This document shows, one piece after another, positions 1 to 7,976 of a stretch of DNA of 15,098 nt. The notes beneath the pieces were generated by a model. It did not search any database and had not been told where the DNA came from. It saw only the letters and a program-made list of their open reading frames with translations. This DNA is from an uncultured Clostridia bacterium (lineage in GTDB: Bacteria; Bacillota; Clostridia; TANB77; RGIG9151). A program made the position numbers and the translations under genes. Every line of letters starts with the position of its first letter. Positions within the stretch are counted from its first letter, which is position 1. The DNA lies in contig CAKSUD010000039.1 of NCBI GenBank assembly GCA_934500865.1, positions 1 through 15,098 of the forward strand, given 5' to 3'.

Positions 1-41
1 AAAACAGTTATGTGAAGATTGTATAATACTGGAGGAAAATT

Positions 42-770
42 ATGAGTGAAATTGCGCTTGAGGTTAATCATGTCAGCATAGATTATAAAAATTTAATGCA
101 TATGTCAATGCATCAGGCTTTATTGAAAAAGGACGTAAAGCGTGCAGATATTGTAAGAGCGGTAGATGATGTTTCTTTTTCGGTGGAAAAGGGAAAAATT
201 CTTGGTATTGTCGGAAGGAATGGATCTGGAAAGACAACACTTCTTCGATCTATTGCTGGAATCTTCCGACCAGATGAAGGATGGATTGATACAAAGGGAA
301 ACCGTGTTTCTCTGATGGCAATTGGTATTGGATTTAACCCCAATAATACTGGGAGGGAAAATATATTAAAGTCAGGTATGCTTTTGGGTTGTTCTCTCGA
401 CTATGTAAAAGAACATATGGAAGAAATTATTGAATTTTCTGAATTAGGAGATTTTATTGAGCGTCCGGTGCGCACATACTCCAGCGGTATGTATTCTAAG
501 CTTTCATTTGCGGTAACAGCAATATTGGATACTGATATTATGTTGGTGGATGAAGTGTTGAGCGTTGGTGATGAGCATTTTCGCAAAAAGAGCTATAAGA
601 AGATGGAAGAATTAATGCTTAGTAATCGCACAGTATTGATTGTATCTCATGCAACAGATACGTTAAAGAAGTTCTGCGATGATGTGCTTTGGATCAATGA
701 TGGAAAATTTATGAAGTTAGGACAGACTGAAGAGGTGCTTGCGGAGTATGATGAGTTTATGCAGCTATAG
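42..770 (+). CDS. Polysaccharide/teichoic-acid export ABC transporter, ATP-binding protein (Wzt/TagH type)
   Basis: This is a cytoplasmic ATPase subunit that would power export of a lipid-linked surface glycan through an ABC-2-type permease. A complete 242-residue nucleotide-binding domain is visible: Walker A GRNGSGKTT at residues 58-66, the signature YSSGMYSKLSFA at 146-157, Walker B IMLVDE ending at D170-E171, and the switch histidine H203. The YSSGM form of the signature and the TGRENI motif in place of an ordinary Q-loop are typical of the Wzt/TagH/KpsT branch. The C-terminal carbohydrate-binding domain found in long Wzt proteins is absent, so it resembles the short KpsT-like form. GGAGG at 31-35 precedes ATG 42 by 6 bases. 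The permease partner is not in the window and is presumably just upstream. It heads the visible part of a same-strand glycan operon. Confidence 0.93.
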   Translation: MSEIALEVNHVSIDYKNLMHMSMHQALLKKDVKRADIVRAVDDVSFSVEKGKILGIVGRNGSGKTTLLRSIAGIFRPDEGWIDTKGNRVSLMAIGIGFNPNNTGRENILKSGMLLGCSLDYVKEHMEEIIEFSELGDFIERPVRTYSSGMYSKLSFAVTAILDTDIMLVDEVLSVGDEHFRKKSYKKMEELMLSNRTVLIVSHATDTLKKFCDDVLWINDGKFMKLGQTEEVLAEYDEFMQL

Positions 771-824
771 TGATAAAGCTGCATAGGTTATTTGAAAAGA
801 TACAGAAAGATTGGATACAGAAAT

Positions 825-2153
825 ATGTCAAAAGAATACTTATATGATTCCATGGGATATGGAATCCAGATTGATGTTACAAAAACGTATAATCCGAGCA
901 AAGAAGGGAAAAGTGTGGACACCAGAGATCTGGGTGTCCTTTTGTGCTATCTGGGAGCAGTACACTCGGAACATGATGGAATGACTTATGAAAAAGACCC
1001 GTATGTATTGTCAAAACTTGACTTTCCTTATAAGGGAGATTGGAATTATCACGCATTAAAGGGATTTTACGGACCAGAAGAAAATGGTACATGGACAGCG
1101 CCGGAAAACACAGTGTATTTAAAAGATACAGGAATTCGCAACAGCGGGTTGAAAATGGTGTATTATGTGCCTCAATTTCTTGCAGGGATAGGTTCTATGT
1201 TAAGGATTTCTGTGGAAGGAGAATTGCTCAAAGAGATTCCACTTACAAACGAGGGAATGTATGAGGAAGTTTTCGATGTAAATAATGTAGGATTGGCTAC
1301 ACAGGAATATTTAGATAACGCACATCGGATTTTAAAGATTCTTTTGACAGATTTTGACCGGGTCTGCACAAAATATGGTTTGCATTACTATCTGATCTGC
1401 GGGAGTTTATTGGGCGCGGTACGCCATGGTGATCTCATTCCGTGGGATGATGATGTGGATGTTGCGATGCCGAGAAAAGATTTTGATATTTTGCTTCAAC
1501 ATGTAGATGAAGAATGGGGAACTGGAAAAGATATTATGTTTTTGAATTATAATCAGATGGGGAACCATTCATTTTTGGATTATATGACAAGAATTGTTTA
1601 CATGAAGGAAGAAATACCTGTAAATGTATTCCGTAAGATCCATGGGAAAGGCAGAAAAGATATTGAAAATCATATGCCAATGGATATTTATGTATTGGAT
1701 AATGCATCAGATAATGAAAAATACCACACGTTTCAGACACAATTTATTCGTGGACTATATGGGCTCGGAATGGGACATCGTGCATTTATAAATGAACAGG
1801 AATATACAAATCGTGATGACAAAACACAGAGGATGGTAAAAATTTTAACATCAATCGGGAAGATGATACCGCTTTCCTGGATTTTTGGATGTTATGAATG
1901 GGTGCGCAAATGGAATCGTAATAAAAATTGTAAGAATTATTTTGAATCTAATGGTTTTATTTATTGCATCCCGTGGAAATTCAAGCAGGAATGGTTCGGA
2001 GAAGGTATAAGACTGCCGTTGGGAAACATGACAGTGATGGCACCACAGAATTATAAGGCTTTTTTGAATATGCATTATGGCGATTTTATGGAGTTTCCGC
2101 CGATGCATGTGAGAAAACCGACACATAGTGAAGAAGCAAGCGGTATATTCTGA
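825..2153 (+). CDS. LicD-family phosphotransferase with N-terminal extension
   Basis: LicD proteins are nucleotidyltransferase-fold enzymes that transfer phosphocholine or related phospho-groups onto surface glycans. The core motif GSLLGAVRHGDLIPWDDDVD is clear, with the metal-binding DDDVD cluster, preceded by the usual helix (LLTDFDRVCTKYGLHYYLICG). About 160 residues precede this core and lack any motif I recognise; they contain many G, Y, W and P residues and may form a beta-rich accessory domain. A TTG start at 792 would add 11 residues (MKRYRKIGYRN); I chose ATG 825 because the TTG has no convincing ribosome binding site, though 825 has only a weak GGA upstream. The gene lies between the ABC ATPase and two secreted glycosidase-like proteins, which supports modification of the exported polymer. 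The exact phospho-substituent cannot be read from the sequence. Confidence 0.88.
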   Translation: MSKEYLYDSMGYGIQIDVTKTYNPSKEGKSVDTRDLGVLLCYLGAVHSEHDGMTYEKDPYVLSKLDFPYKGDWNYHALKGFYGPEENGTWTAPENTVYLKDTGIRNSGLKMVYYVPQFLAGIGSMLRISVEGELLKEIPLTNEGMYEEVFDVNNVGLATQEYLDNAHRILKILLTDFDRVCTKYGLHYYLICGSLLGAVRHGDLIPWDDDVDVAMPRKDFDILLQHVDEEWGTGKDIMFLNYNQMGNHSFLDYMTRIVYMKEEIPVNVFRKIHGKGRKDIENHMPMDIYVLDNASDNEKYHTFQTQFIRGLYGLGMGHRAFINEQEYTNRDDKTQRMVKILTSIGKMIPLSWIFGCYEWVRKWNRNKNCKNYFESNGFIYCIPWKFKQEWFGEGIRLPLGNMTVMAPQNYKAFLNMHYGDFMEFPPMHVRKPTHSEEASGIF

Positions 2154-2179
2154 TAAAAATAAAAAGAAAGCAGAGATAA

Positions 2180-4336
2180 ATGAAGAAAAGAATATTTAGA
2201 ATAGGTATCTGTGTATTATTTAGTATGACTTTGTTTTGTGTTGCTTCAAATGAGTCAGTAGAAATTATATCCGATGATAAAGCGGATGTGTGGAGCTATT
2301 CTGCTGACGAACAAACAGATAGAGGTGATATATGGAGCCTGATAGAACATATTGATGAACAAAATGTAAGTATAGATGGAAAGAGAGAAACAGAGGAATT
2401 CCCATACGGATATAATGTCGGGAAAATTCAGGATGATACAGTCGGCAGTGCAGTTTTAATTACTCCGGGAACTTCCATTGAAATTAAAAACTATAAAGTT
2501 TCTGAAGATAATGCAATTCAGGTTGAGAGCGAAATTCATCCGTGGGTTGCAGACAAATCAGATGGTGCGACATTGAATGTGGATATTATTTCAGATGGAG
2601 AAAATTTTAAATGTTCATATGATCTGACTGGAGAGAGCGGATTGCAGATATGGAATATTCCACTAGATAAATATGTAAACACAGATATAAATATTCAGAT
2701 TTATGTTACGAATAAAGAAGAAAAAAGCGAGGTATGCGATTGGGTTATTTTGAAAGAGTTTTCGATTGTAACAGATCAGAAAGATATAAATGTACAGAAA
2801 TTTTCGGAAACAGGTTATATTAAGTCGGCAACTTATTTTTCGGAGGAATGGCCGGCTAATTTTTGGAATAGTGAGTCAGATGACATTACTGCGGAATTTA
2901 AACAGATAAGAAAAGATGGATTTGATAGTATTATACTTGTAATACCGTGGCGTGAATTTCAGCCAGATATTTTCCCCATAGCTTACAATGAATATGCTTT
3001 TGAAAAGCTGGATGAGGTGATGAAGGAGGCAGAGAAGGCAGGTCTTGGAGTTTATGCGAGAATTGGGTATACATGGGATTTTTACGATGATGTAAATGAA
3101 AATATAGTGGATCGATATTGTCAGTTGCTTGGTGATGAAACAGTCCAAGAGGCATGGTATGCATATGTTGAGAAGATGTATGATACTTTGTCGCAGTATT
3201 CATGTTTTAGACAAGGATTTTTGACCTGGGAGGATTTTTGGAATACTCTGGGAGTATGTGATGAGATTCTAGAGATAAATCGGAGAAATAAAGCTGAGTT
3301 TATTGGATATCAGGCATGGGTACGGACAAATTATAGTCTTGCAGAATATAATGAGAATTTTGGAACGGAATACAGAGCGTATGATGAAGTGCCGGTACCA
3401 AAGAGAAATGAACCTGCAATGAGGGCAATGTATGAGTTTTATGATGATTTTCTAAATACTATACTGAAAAACTCACAGGTTGAATTCCCAAACTTATCCA
3501 TGGAGGTAAGGATGGATTGGGATGTTGTGTATACAAAGGATGGAGAGACAGATTACTATAAGCATACGGGAACATTTGCCTGTGCAGATTCGTCCTATAC
3601 GGCAACTATGTATGGAATTCCAATGGGATTTAAAAATGTGGGAGAGAGGGTAAGTTATGAGGAGGCATTGGAAAAAACAGAATACATCTTACAACAGTTG
3701 AAACTTCAGAATGATGATAAATCTGTCTATGTGGAACAGTTTATTTTTGCAGATAATACCCCCAAATTTAAAGACAATGCGCAGATAAAAGAAGAAGAAT
3801 TGAATTTGTACTTAGAAAATGTAGCATCTGTACTTTTGAATAATACAGAAGGGTACGGTATTTGGACTTATAGAAATTATTGCGCAAATATGATTTATAA
3901 TTCGCAATTTGCATTGTCGGAGAAAGGATGGGAATGTAGTGACGGAGTTAAATTTTTGGATGTAAATGATTCAAACGCCTGTGTACTAGAGGAAGGACAG
4001 AAAATAGCGCAGAGGATTTCAAACGTCAGAAATCATTTTGATGCGGATTACTATACCGTTGAATTCGAGGTTCTTGATGTTGCAAAAGCGGGTGAATTAT
4101 ATATAAAAATGGGCAATAATTTACAAAAGCTATATATTTCAGAACCAGAGAAAGTGTCTGTGGATATAAAAAAAGGCCTTTCGTTTGATATTGAAATAGC
4201 ATCTGATGATTGCACAGTTGTGATTGATAATTTAAAGATGTATTCACAGATTCAGCAGGGGTATTTGTATGATGAAAATAATAAGGAATTGGAATGTATC
4301 AGTGGAATACGGAAATTAAATGAAATGTTGCAATAG
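2180..4336 (+). CDS. Secreted TIM-barrel glycoside-hydrolase-like protein, long paralogue
   Basis: A 718-residue protein with an N-terminal signal peptide (basic MKKRIFRIG, then a hydrophobic stretch to about residue 23). Residues about 75-200 look like a beta-rich accessory domain. Residues about 213-570 read as a (beta/alpha)8 barrel of glycosidase clan GH-A type: IILVIPWREF at strand 2, GFLTWEDFW at strand 4 with candidate acid/base E351, MEVRMDWD with E442, YVEQFIFADNTP at strand 7 with candidate nucleophile E519, and GYGIWTYRNY at strand 8. The C-terminus (NSQFALSEKGW onward) has the opening pattern of a jelly-roll carbohydrate-binding module. The assignment rests on motif layout, not a recognised numbered GH family. 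It is a paralogue of the next gene and sits in a glycan-export operon, so it probably binds or cuts the surface polymer or a host glycan outside the cell. Confidence 0.7.
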   Translation: MKKRIFRIGICVLFSMTLFCVASNESVEIISDDKADVWSYSADEQTDRGDIWSLIEHIDEQNVSIDGKRETEEFPYGYNVGKIQDDTVGSAVLITPGTSIEIKNYKVSEDNAIQVESEIHPWVADKSDGATLNVDIISDGENFKCSYDLTGESGLQIWNIPLDKYVNTDINIQIYVTNKEEKSEVCDWVILKEFSIVTDQKDINVQKFSETGYIKSATYFSEEWPANFWNSESDDITAEFKQIRKDGFDSIILVIPWREFQPDIFPIAYNEYAFEKLDEVMKEAEKAGLGVYARIGYTWDFYDDVNENIVDRYCQLLGDETVQEAWYAYVEKMYDTLSQYSCFRQGFLTWEDFWNTLGVCDEILEINRRNKAEFIGYQAWVRTNYSLAEYNENFGTEYRAYDEVPVPKRNEPAMRAMYEFYDDFLNTILKNSQVEFPNLSMEVRMDWDVVYTKDGETDYYKHTGTFACADSSYTATMYGIPMGFKNVGERVSYEEALEKTEYILQQLKLQNDDKSVYVEQFIFADNTPKFKDNAQIKEEELNLYLENVASVLLNNTEGYGIWTYRNYCANMIYNSQFALSEKGWECSDGVKFLDVNDSNACVLEEGQKIAQRISNVRNHFDADYYTVEFEVLDVAKAGELYIKMGNNLQKLYISEPEKVSVDIKKGLSFDIEIASDDCTVVIDNLKMYSQIQQGYLYDENNKELECISGIRKLNEMLQ

Positions 4337-4350
4337 AGAGGGATGCATGG

Positions 4351-5961
4351 ATGAAGAAAAAGATTGTGAACGTATTTCTGGTGATGTTACTGGCTGTTTC
4401 GATGATCTGGGAAGGAATAGGGCAATTTCAAAAGCCAGACTATATATTAGCAGCACATTATTTTGCAGATGAATGGCCAATCAATTTTTGGAATGCAGAG
4501 TGGGATAATATAGATCAGGATTTAGAACAAATAAAGGATGATGGATTTAATACAGTTATTATTGTGATTCCGTGGAGAGAGTTTCAAACTGAAATTCAAC
4601 CAGTTAGATATAATGATTATGCATTTTCCAGGTTGGAAGAGTTTATGGAGGCGGCTCAAAAAGCAGAACTAATGGTTCAGATCAGACTGGGATACTTGAA
4701 TGATTATTATGGGGATGATAATTCGGCTGAACGATTTTATGATATTTTATCAGATGAGAATACTAAGGTGGCTTGGTTTGAGTATGCAGAAAAAATATAT
4801 AAAACGTGTTCTCAATACTACAATTTTGGCGGAGGATTTATTACATGGGAAGATTTCTGGCATAATTATATGCTCATTGATTATGTTGGTGGAACAGAAA
4901 ATAGTGTTTTATTTTCAGTAAAAGATGGATTCCCAGAGTATTTGTCGGAAAAGTATACCATAGAGGAGTTTAATTCGATATATCAGACAAACTTCTTGGA
5001 ATTTTGGGAAATAGGAGTGCCTCAAAGATCAGATCTGTATGCTGAAGAATGGTTTTATTTTATAGACCAGTTTACAATTGATCTATTGGTAGAGACTCGA
5101 AATTATTTCCCGAATTTGTTTATGGAAGTGAGAACAGATGGTGACAAGGTTGGAACACATTCTGGTGAGGTGGAATCAATAAGTCATAAAGATACATGGG
5201 ATTGTGGCAATGGAGAATTTACAACGATCATGTATAAACCGGTGCAGGGAACTTCCGGTATCGAAGGGAAGGTGTCTGCTGAGAAGGCATTAGATTATTT
5301 AGAAAAGTGGCTGGATCAGATCTATCAGAATAACGGTAAACGAAAGATATTTATAGATCAGTTTTTATATGTGGATAATACTCCGGGTTATGAGGGTGGA
5401 AATATAATATATGATGAAGAAATGCCACTGTATTTTGCAGGATGCACAGATAGTTTCAAAAAGTATACGAATGGATATGGGGTATGGGTATACCGAGATT
5501 ATGGTAATAATATGCTCTTTAATCCACAATTTGCACTTGGACTGGAAGGATGGGAATATGAGGGAGAGGTTTATTGTGAAAACAGGGATGGAAGCAATAA
5601 ATTGTTTATGAGTTCTGACAGTGAAGTGATGCAGTTGGTTCCGCAGTGGCGTATAATGTCGGGTACACAGGATACAACGGCATATTTTTGCTTTGATTAT
5701 GAGACAAGTGAACCAACGAAATTAGTCTTGATGGTCGGAAAACAACAGCAGGAATATAATGTTGAGGGAGAGGGAAAGGCTTGTCTAGAATTTACGACTA
5801 CGGAGGATATGACAGTGCATATATATTCTGATGGTAATATTATATTGGACAATATAATGTTATATAATTTTGTTCAAAGTCAGAGTCTATATAGTATGGA
5901 AGGAAAGGAATTAAGTGATTTGGCTGGTGTTAGATTATTGAACAAATTGATGAGTGAATGA
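4351..5961 (+). CDS. Secreted TIM-barrel glycoside-hydrolase-like protein, short paralogue
   Basis: A 536-residue paralogue of the preceding protein, starting 14 bases after it. A hydrophobic N-terminal segment (residues 5-20) acts as a signal peptide or membrane anchor. The accessory beta domain of the longer protein is missing, so the barrel begins almost at once. Shared blocks are HYFADEWPINFWNAE, VIPWREFQ, GFITWEDFW with candidate acid/base E167, MEVRTD with E259, IDQFLYVDNTP, GYGVWVYRDY, and a C-terminal jelly-roll-like domain starting NPQFALGLEGW. At the position matching E519 of the longer paralogue this protein has D336, which may alter or abolish ordinary glycosidase chemistry. Both proteins end in a similar segment (LYSMEGKELSDLAGVRLLN here). 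The function is inferred from fold-level motifs; it could be a binding protein rather than an enzyme. Confidence 0.68.
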   Translation: MKKKIVNVFLVMLLAVSMIWEGIGQFQKPDYILAAHYFADEWPINFWNAEWDNIDQDLEQIKDDGFNTVIIVIPWREFQTEIQPVRYNDYAFSRLEEFMEAAQKAELMVQIRLGYLNDYYGDDNSAERFYDILSDENTKVAWFEYAEKIYKTCSQYYNFGGGFITWEDFWHNYMLIDYVGGTENSVLFSVKDGFPEYLSEKYTIEEFNSIYQTNFLEFWEIGVPQRSDLYAEEWFYFIDQFTIDLLVETRNYFPNLFMEVRTDGDKVGTHSGEVESISHKDTWDCGNGEFTTIMYKPVQGTSGIEGKVSAEKALDYLEKWLDQIYQNNGKRKIFIDQFLYVDNTPGYEGGNIIYDEEMPLYFAGCTDSFKKYTNGYGVWVYRDYGNNMLFNPQFALGLEGWEYEGEVYCENRDGSNKLFMSSDSEVMQLVPQWRIMSGTQDTTAYFCFDYETSEPTKLVLMVGKQQQEYNVEGEGKACLEFTTTEDMTVHIYSDGNIILDNIMLYNFVQSQSLYSMEGKELSDLAGVRLLNKLMSE

Positions 5962-5991
5962 GAAAAAGCTGTATGAAAGCTGGGGAGAAGT

Positions 5992-7074
5992 ATGGAAAAT
6001 TGGATTATTGGAGAGCGCATTAGTCGTGATAATAATTATAATATTTTAAGAATCATGGCCGCGATGGCGGTAATGTATGGTCATATGTATGTATTGTTGG
6101 GATTGGGAGCGCCCGTCTTATATGCTAATGAAATTAATAGTCTGGGATTTAAAATTTTAATGGTGCTCAGTGGATATATGGTTACACAGAGTTGTGTATA
6201 TGACAGCCGGCTGTCACATTATGTGATAAAACGTGTATTTCGTCTGTTGCCGGCGCTTATGCTTTATGTATGCATAGCAATTTTTATTATCGGACCAGTG
6301 TTTACTGTATTACCTTTAAATGAATATTTTAAAAATAGAGTAACATGGCAATACTTATATAATGTTTTGATGAATCCCAGATTTCAGCTTCCAGGAGTAT
6401 TTATGGATAATCCGTATCCCAATGTGATAAACGGATCTTTGTGGGGATTACCCATAGAAGTATGCTGCTATGTATTGATATATATAGTATTACGGTTGCT
6501 TTGTAAACTTTCTTGGAGGAGGATAGCACTATTTGGGCTTACAGTTTTGCTTTGTGCCTTGAGTATATGTCAGATTGTATTTTTGCCAGAAATGTTTGTT
6601 CCGCTTTGGGGAACAAATTGGGCAAGAATATTTATTTTGGGACCATATTTTTTTTGTGGAGCGTTATTTGCAGTTACTGATTTAAAAAAATATTGTAATA
6701 TTCAGGTTGCGTTTCTGCTGTTTGTACTGTCGGTAGCATTTCATTCGGATACATACGTAATAAACGAGATATTGGCTATGTGCATGATACCATATATGGT
6801 TATTTCTCTTGGCGAATGCAGGCAGCCTGTGTTTTCAAGATTTTTTAAAAATGCAGATATAACATATGGCATATATTTGTGGGGATTTCCCATTCAACAG
6901 ATATTTGTGCATACACTGATTGTAGTGAAACAATACACAATAGGTGTAAATGAGATCTTCGTAATATCGTTCGCAGCTACTTCTGTAACTGCGCTGGCAT
7001 CATGGTATATTGTGGAAAAGCCCGCAGCCAGTTTGATAAAAAAAATCATGAAAAATATACCTGAAAATAATTGA
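5992..7074 (+). CDS. Acyltransferase-3 family membrane protein, probable glycan O-acyltransferase
   Basis: A polytopic membrane enzyme of the OafA/WecH acyltransferase-3 family, which moves acetyl or other acyl groups onto cell-surface sugars. Visible hallmarks are N-terminal ILRIMAAMAVMYGH with R20 and H31, FKILMVLSGYMV in the next helix, RVFRLLP with R81 and R84, and NGSLWGLPIEVCCY at 147-160 with E156, matching the family 'SLW-LP-E' motif. About ten hydrophobic segments are present and 360 residues is a normal length without the extra SGNH domain. A GGGGAG-type ribosome binding site lies just before ATG 5992. It is the last recognisable gene of the glycan operon, and its likely substrate is the polymer exported by the ABC system. 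A large hairpin follows at 7225-7264. Confidence 0.9.
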   Translation: MENWIIGERISRDNNYNILRIMAAMAVMYGHMYVLLGLGAPVLYANEINSLGFKILMVLSGYMVTQSCVYDSRLSHYVIKRVFRLLPALMLYVCIAIFIIGPVFTVLPLNEYFKNRVTWQYLYNVLMNPRFQLPGVFMDNPYPNVINGSLWGLPIEVCCYVLIYIVLRLLCKLSWRRIALFGLTVLLCALSICQIVFLPEMFVPLWGTNWARIFILGPYFFCGALFAVTDLKKYCNIQVAFLLFVLSVAFHSDTYVINEILAMCMIPYMVISLGECRQPVFSRFFKNADITYGIYLWGFPIQQIFVHTLIVVKQYTIGVNEIFVISFAATSVTALASWYIVEKPAASLIKKIMKNIPENN

Positions 7075-7206
7075 TGATGGTGTCAAGATTTTTCACAAAT
7101 TCGATTTTTTCGAGGCGGCGCAAGCTGATTTGAACGGAACGTTTGAGAATCTATCCGCAATCAGCCATATAGAGTGGTGGACTGATTTCCAGTTTTCAAG
7201 GGAGCA

Positions 7207-7309
7207 TCCCAAAGTTTGTGTAAACCTCCAAACTGATGTAAGCTAAAATTACTCGGTTTGGAGGTGATTTTTGTGGGTCTACAAAGCTTAGTGGTGTTTC
7301 CCAAAGTTT
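7207..7309. repeat. 11-base direct repeat flanking a hairpin
   Basis: TCCCAAAGTTT occurs at 7207-7217 and again at 7299-7309, 92 bases apart, on either side of the 7225-7264 hairpin. No gene is recognised between 7075 and 7357. Repeat plus hairpin suggests the remains of a small mobile or miniature element, but no complete element can be defined. Confidence 0.45.
7225..7272 (+). terminator. Candidate intrinsic terminator for the glycan operon
   Basis: CCTCCAAAC at 7225-7233 pairs with GTTTGGAGG at 7256-7264, and inside it GTAA at 7238-7241 can pair with TTAC at 7249-7252. Five Ts follow at 7268-7272 after a GA. It lies about 150 bases past the acyltransferase stop, so it could end the operon. 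The T-run is short and the structure sits between direct repeats, so a mobile-element end is the alternative. Confidence 0.4.
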
Positions 7310-7357
7310 TTTAGGGGCATTCGGGAGGGGCTTCTTAAATCGAACCATGAATGAAAA

Positions 7358-7575
7358 GTCTAATCCCCCAGCTATGCTGGGGAGAATGGAAAAGTTGGAA
7401 ACGGTGAGGATAAAAAAGAAAAACCTCCTGTGGTATATTGAGAATGGTGTCGCAAGCCAAACTCAACATAGGAGGTGGTCCAAGTGGACAATAAAAGCAT
7501 ATCACACACTAGATGGAAATGCCAATATTACATCGTGTTCATTCCAAAATATCGGAAAAAGGTATTGTATCCGTC
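7358..7575 (+). mobile_element. IS200/IS605-type element remnant, 5' end only
   Basis: This holds the left portion of an IS200-type insertion sequence: a stem CCCCAGC/GCTGGGG at 7366-7372 and 7376-7382, a second long hairpin that buries a ribosome binding site, and the first 31 codons of the transposase. The right part of the transposase, with the HUH motif and catalytic tyrosine, is missing. The remnant stops where an oppositely oriented IS21-type fragment begins. The left boundary is approximate. It cannot transpose by itself. Confidence 0.7.
7423..7476 (+). promoter_or_regulatory. RBS-sequestering hairpin in the IS200-type tnpA leader
   Basis: Bases 7423-7432 (ACCTCCTGTG) pair with 7467-7476 (CATAGGAGGT) over ten positions including one G-T pair. 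After a five-base bulge, TTGAG at 7438-7442 pairs with CTCAA at 7462-7466. The ribosome binding site AGGAGG (7470-7475) of the GTG start at 7484 is therefore locked in the stem. Known IS200 elements use such a leader structure to repress transposase translation; the structure survives although the gene is truncated. Confidence 0.65.
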
Positions 7576-7579
7576 ATAA
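7484..7579 (+). pseudogene. tnpA: IS200-family transposase TnpA, N-terminal fragment
   Basis: From GTG 7484 the frame reads VDNKSISHTRWKCQYYIVF followed by IPKYRKKVLY and a stop, 31 residues. This is the N-terminus of a Y1 (HUH) transposase, whose family pattern is H-x-KW-C-YH(I/V)VF-PKYR-K. Full-length proteins are roughly 130-150 residues, so the catalytic histidines and tyrosine are gone. The match ends near 7570, after KKVLY, where the IS21-type fragment on the other strand begins. The GTG is preferred because AGGAGG lies 8 bases upstream, inside the conserved leader hairpin. Confidence 0.75.
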
Positions 7580-7790
7580 TACTTTTTGACAGTCCTGCGA
7601 TTCATATCATAAAACCGCGCGAGTTCTGAAAAGTTTGGTTTTATATTACTCAATTTGAGGATTTTAAGATGGGTCTTTAATACTTCGTTCATGGATAACA
7701 CCTCCATGAATACAATAGCATGCTGACCTTGATTGTACATTTTTATTTTCCACTAAATGTACATATTTATTGTATCATTTACAACTGTCA
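7571..7790 (-). mobile_element. IS21-type element remnant with left terminal region
   Basis: To the right of the istA fragment, TGTACAT occurs at 7734-7740 and 7758-7764, 24 bases apart. This fits the multiple subterminal repeats known at IS21 ends. The minus strand reads TGACAGTTGT from 7790, a plausible 5'-TG terminus. Only the left end and the start of istA remain; istB and the right end are absent. The outer boundary at 7790 is an inference. Confidence 0.5.
7573..7692 (-). pseudogene. IS21-family transposase IstA, N-terminal fragment
   Basis: Read on the minus strand from ATG at 7692, the product begins MNEVLKTHLKILKLSNIKPN and continues with SELARFYDMNRRTVKKYYDGY. This is a helix-turn-helix typical of the IstA N-terminus (SELAR-x5-RRTVKKY). 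A minus-strand Shine-Dalgarno (GGAGGTG) lies just before it. IstA is normally 400-500 residues with an integrase DDE core; only about 40 residues remain before the frame crosses into the IS200 fragment near 7571, giving an unrelated tail (NTFFRYFG). The family call rests on the HTH pattern and on the terminal repeats to the right. Confidence 0.62.
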
Positions 7791-7976
7791 CTACTTGAGT
7801 ATATAAATTATTGATAATGGAGATTAATGAGAAAGTGTTACGCCTTATATGATATATGTAAATTGAGTATTAAAAAAATAATAACAACTTACGCCAGATT
7901 ATATGGCTTTTTTCACTGACAAAAGTAATAATTTGTATTAAGGAAGATATTAGTTTGCAGAGACGGAGGGATAAAA
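7791..7976 (+). other. AT-rich leader of the P-loop ATPase gene
   Basis: This stretch is very AT-rich and contains no gene. GGAGGG at 7965-7970 lies 6 bases before ATG 7977. Several TTGA- and TATAAT-like strings are present, but none has acceptable spacing, so I do not assign a promoter. Confidence 0.4.

Noticed and set aside
22..27. TATAAT just upstream of the ABC ATPase gene
   Set aside because: A promoter here would start transcription inside or after the GGAGG at 31-35, so it cannot give a usable leader; it is probably the tail of the upstream gene.
2237..2242. Lipoprotein signal (TLFC) in the long glycosidase-like protein
   Set aside because: The residue before Cys is Phe, which does not fit a lipobox; an ordinary signal peptide is more likely.
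7347..7589. 80-residue plus-strand frame over the IS200 remnant
   Set aside because: It is in the wrong frame; the true transposase fragment reads from GTG 7484 in another frame with a family match.
7795..7818. TTGAGT and GATAAT as a promoter for the P-loop ATPase
   Set aside because: The spacer is only 12 bases, too short for a standard promoter.
7893..7913. GCCA...TGGC followed by six Ts as a terminator
   Set aside because: Only four base pairs form, too weak a stem to support.
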